From JAKPCT01 sp029553165 (lineage in GTDB: Bacteria > Bacillota > UBA4882 > UBA8346), in contig DAORZT010000089.1 of assembly GCA_035359995.1 (NCBI GenBank), positions 1 to 6,842 of the forward strand: DNA of 6,842 bases. The letters are read 5' to 3'. A program made the position numbers and the translations under genes. Positions 6,271 to 6,842 of the stretch are shown here, in pieces (position 1 is the stretch's first letter; every line of letters starts with the position of its first letter). The notes below the pieces were generated by a model. The model was not told where the DNA came from and made no database searches. It was given only the letters and a program-made list of their open reading frames with translations.

Positions 6271-6828
6271 TTAAGAAAAACTAACTTTTGGCACTTCACG
6301 TTTATGCTCTTCAGCTTCAAAATAGGTTGCTCTATTAAAATTGAAGATTCCGGCTATGATATTGGAAGGGAACTGCTCAATTTTATTATTCAGAAAGTAT
6401 GCAGCATCATTATAAGCCTGCCTTGCATAAGCAATCTTATTTTCAAAGGAAAGAAGGTCCTCATGTAATACCAGAAAATTCTCATTAGCTTTCAATTCGG
6501 GATATCTCTCAATCACCACATTTAATTGATTTAAAGCAGTTTCCAATCTCTTTTCCGCTTCAATCTTTTCAGGAATACCGGTTGCTTCTAATGCTCGCGA
6601 ACGATACCTGGTAACATTCTCTAATACTTCTTTTTCATGCTTAAGATACCCTTTAAGATTTTCAACCAAATTCGGAATCGCATCATACCTTTGTACCAAC
6701 AGGACATCCACTTGCGACCAGGCATTTTTAAGAACATTTCGCAACTTTACTAAATTATTATAAGCAAAAATAAAATACCAAATAACAACTCCCAAAACCC
6801 CAAGAAAAATGTAGCCAACAATACTCAT
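6271..6828 (-). CDS. lemA: LemA family membrane protein
   Basis: A 185-residue protein of typical LemA length. One N-terminal membrane helix (about 4-23) is followed by a long helical domain. Hallmarks are NAWSQVDVLLVQRYDAIPNL (35-54), with the downstream KGYLKHE, and the C-terminal SFENKIAYARQAYNDAAYFL (127-146), followed by FPSNIIAG. The biochemical role of LemA is not established; members are frequently encoded beside HtpX-like proteases, and a link to membrane stress or protease function is inferred from this pairing. GGAGGAG at 6836-6842 lies 7 nt before the ATG and runs to the window edge. It is the first visible gene of a lemA-htpX operon. The promoter lies outside the window, so further upstream operon members cannot be excluded. 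Confidence 0.97.
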   Translation of the reverse strand: MSIVGYIFLGVLGVVIWYFIFAYNNLVKLRNVLKNAWSQVDVLLVQRYDAIPNLVENLKGYLKHEKEVLENVTRYRSRALEATGIPEKIEAEKRLETALNQLNVVIERYPELKANENFLVLHEDLLSFENKIAYARQAYNDAAYFLNNKIEQFPSNIIAGIFNFNRATYFEAEEHKREVPKVSFS

Positions 6829-6842
6829 TCTCTTACTCCTCC

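Overview
The window looks like chromosomal DNA of a low-to-moderate GC, anaerobic-type Bacillota (Clostridia or a related deep lineage). This is inferred from AT-rich intergenic DNA, strong AGGAG/GGAGG ribosome binding sites, sigma-A-like promoters with TATAAT boxes, and the style of the YajQ, LemA, HtpX and GGDEF proteins. A pectate-lyase-like gene suggests ancestry in a plant-polysaccharide habitat. The species cannot be named from this sequence.

Layout. Positions 185-934 (minus) hold a solitary GNAT-like protein of unassigned function. A 200-bp divergent intergenic region follows, with promoter-like elements on both strands and an inverted repeat. Positions 1164-1790 (plus) hold the membrane half of a 7TM-type sensor protein, which breaks off at its seventh helix. 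It runs directly, out of frame, into the C-terminal two thirds of a family-9 pectate lyase (open to 2736). A 17-bp hairpin at 2768-2809 then serves convergent genes. On the minus strand follow yajQ (2856-3347), a membrane diguanylate cyclase (3561-4598), and a lemA-htpX pair (6828 to 4818) whose HtpX-like protease carries an unusual tail with two zinc-ribbon motifs. Hairpin terminators lie downstream of the protease and cyclase genes, so the minus-strand genes form at least three transcription units.

How the genes fit together. LemA and HtpX-like proteins commonly occur together and are likely co-transcribed here (13-nt gap). The cyclase makes c-di-GMP, and some YajQ-family proteins bind c-di-GMP, so their adjacency is suggestive, although a terminator and a promoter separate them. 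The sensor-lyase junction is the clearest anomaly: two unrelated genes, each missing an end, meet within about 15 bp. It is either a genomic deletion scar or an assembly chimera. I see no rRNA, tRNA, CRISPR array, transposase or complete mobile element, and no convincing evidence of a wholly new multi-gene system. The zinc-ribbon protease and the gene junction are the items most worth a second look.
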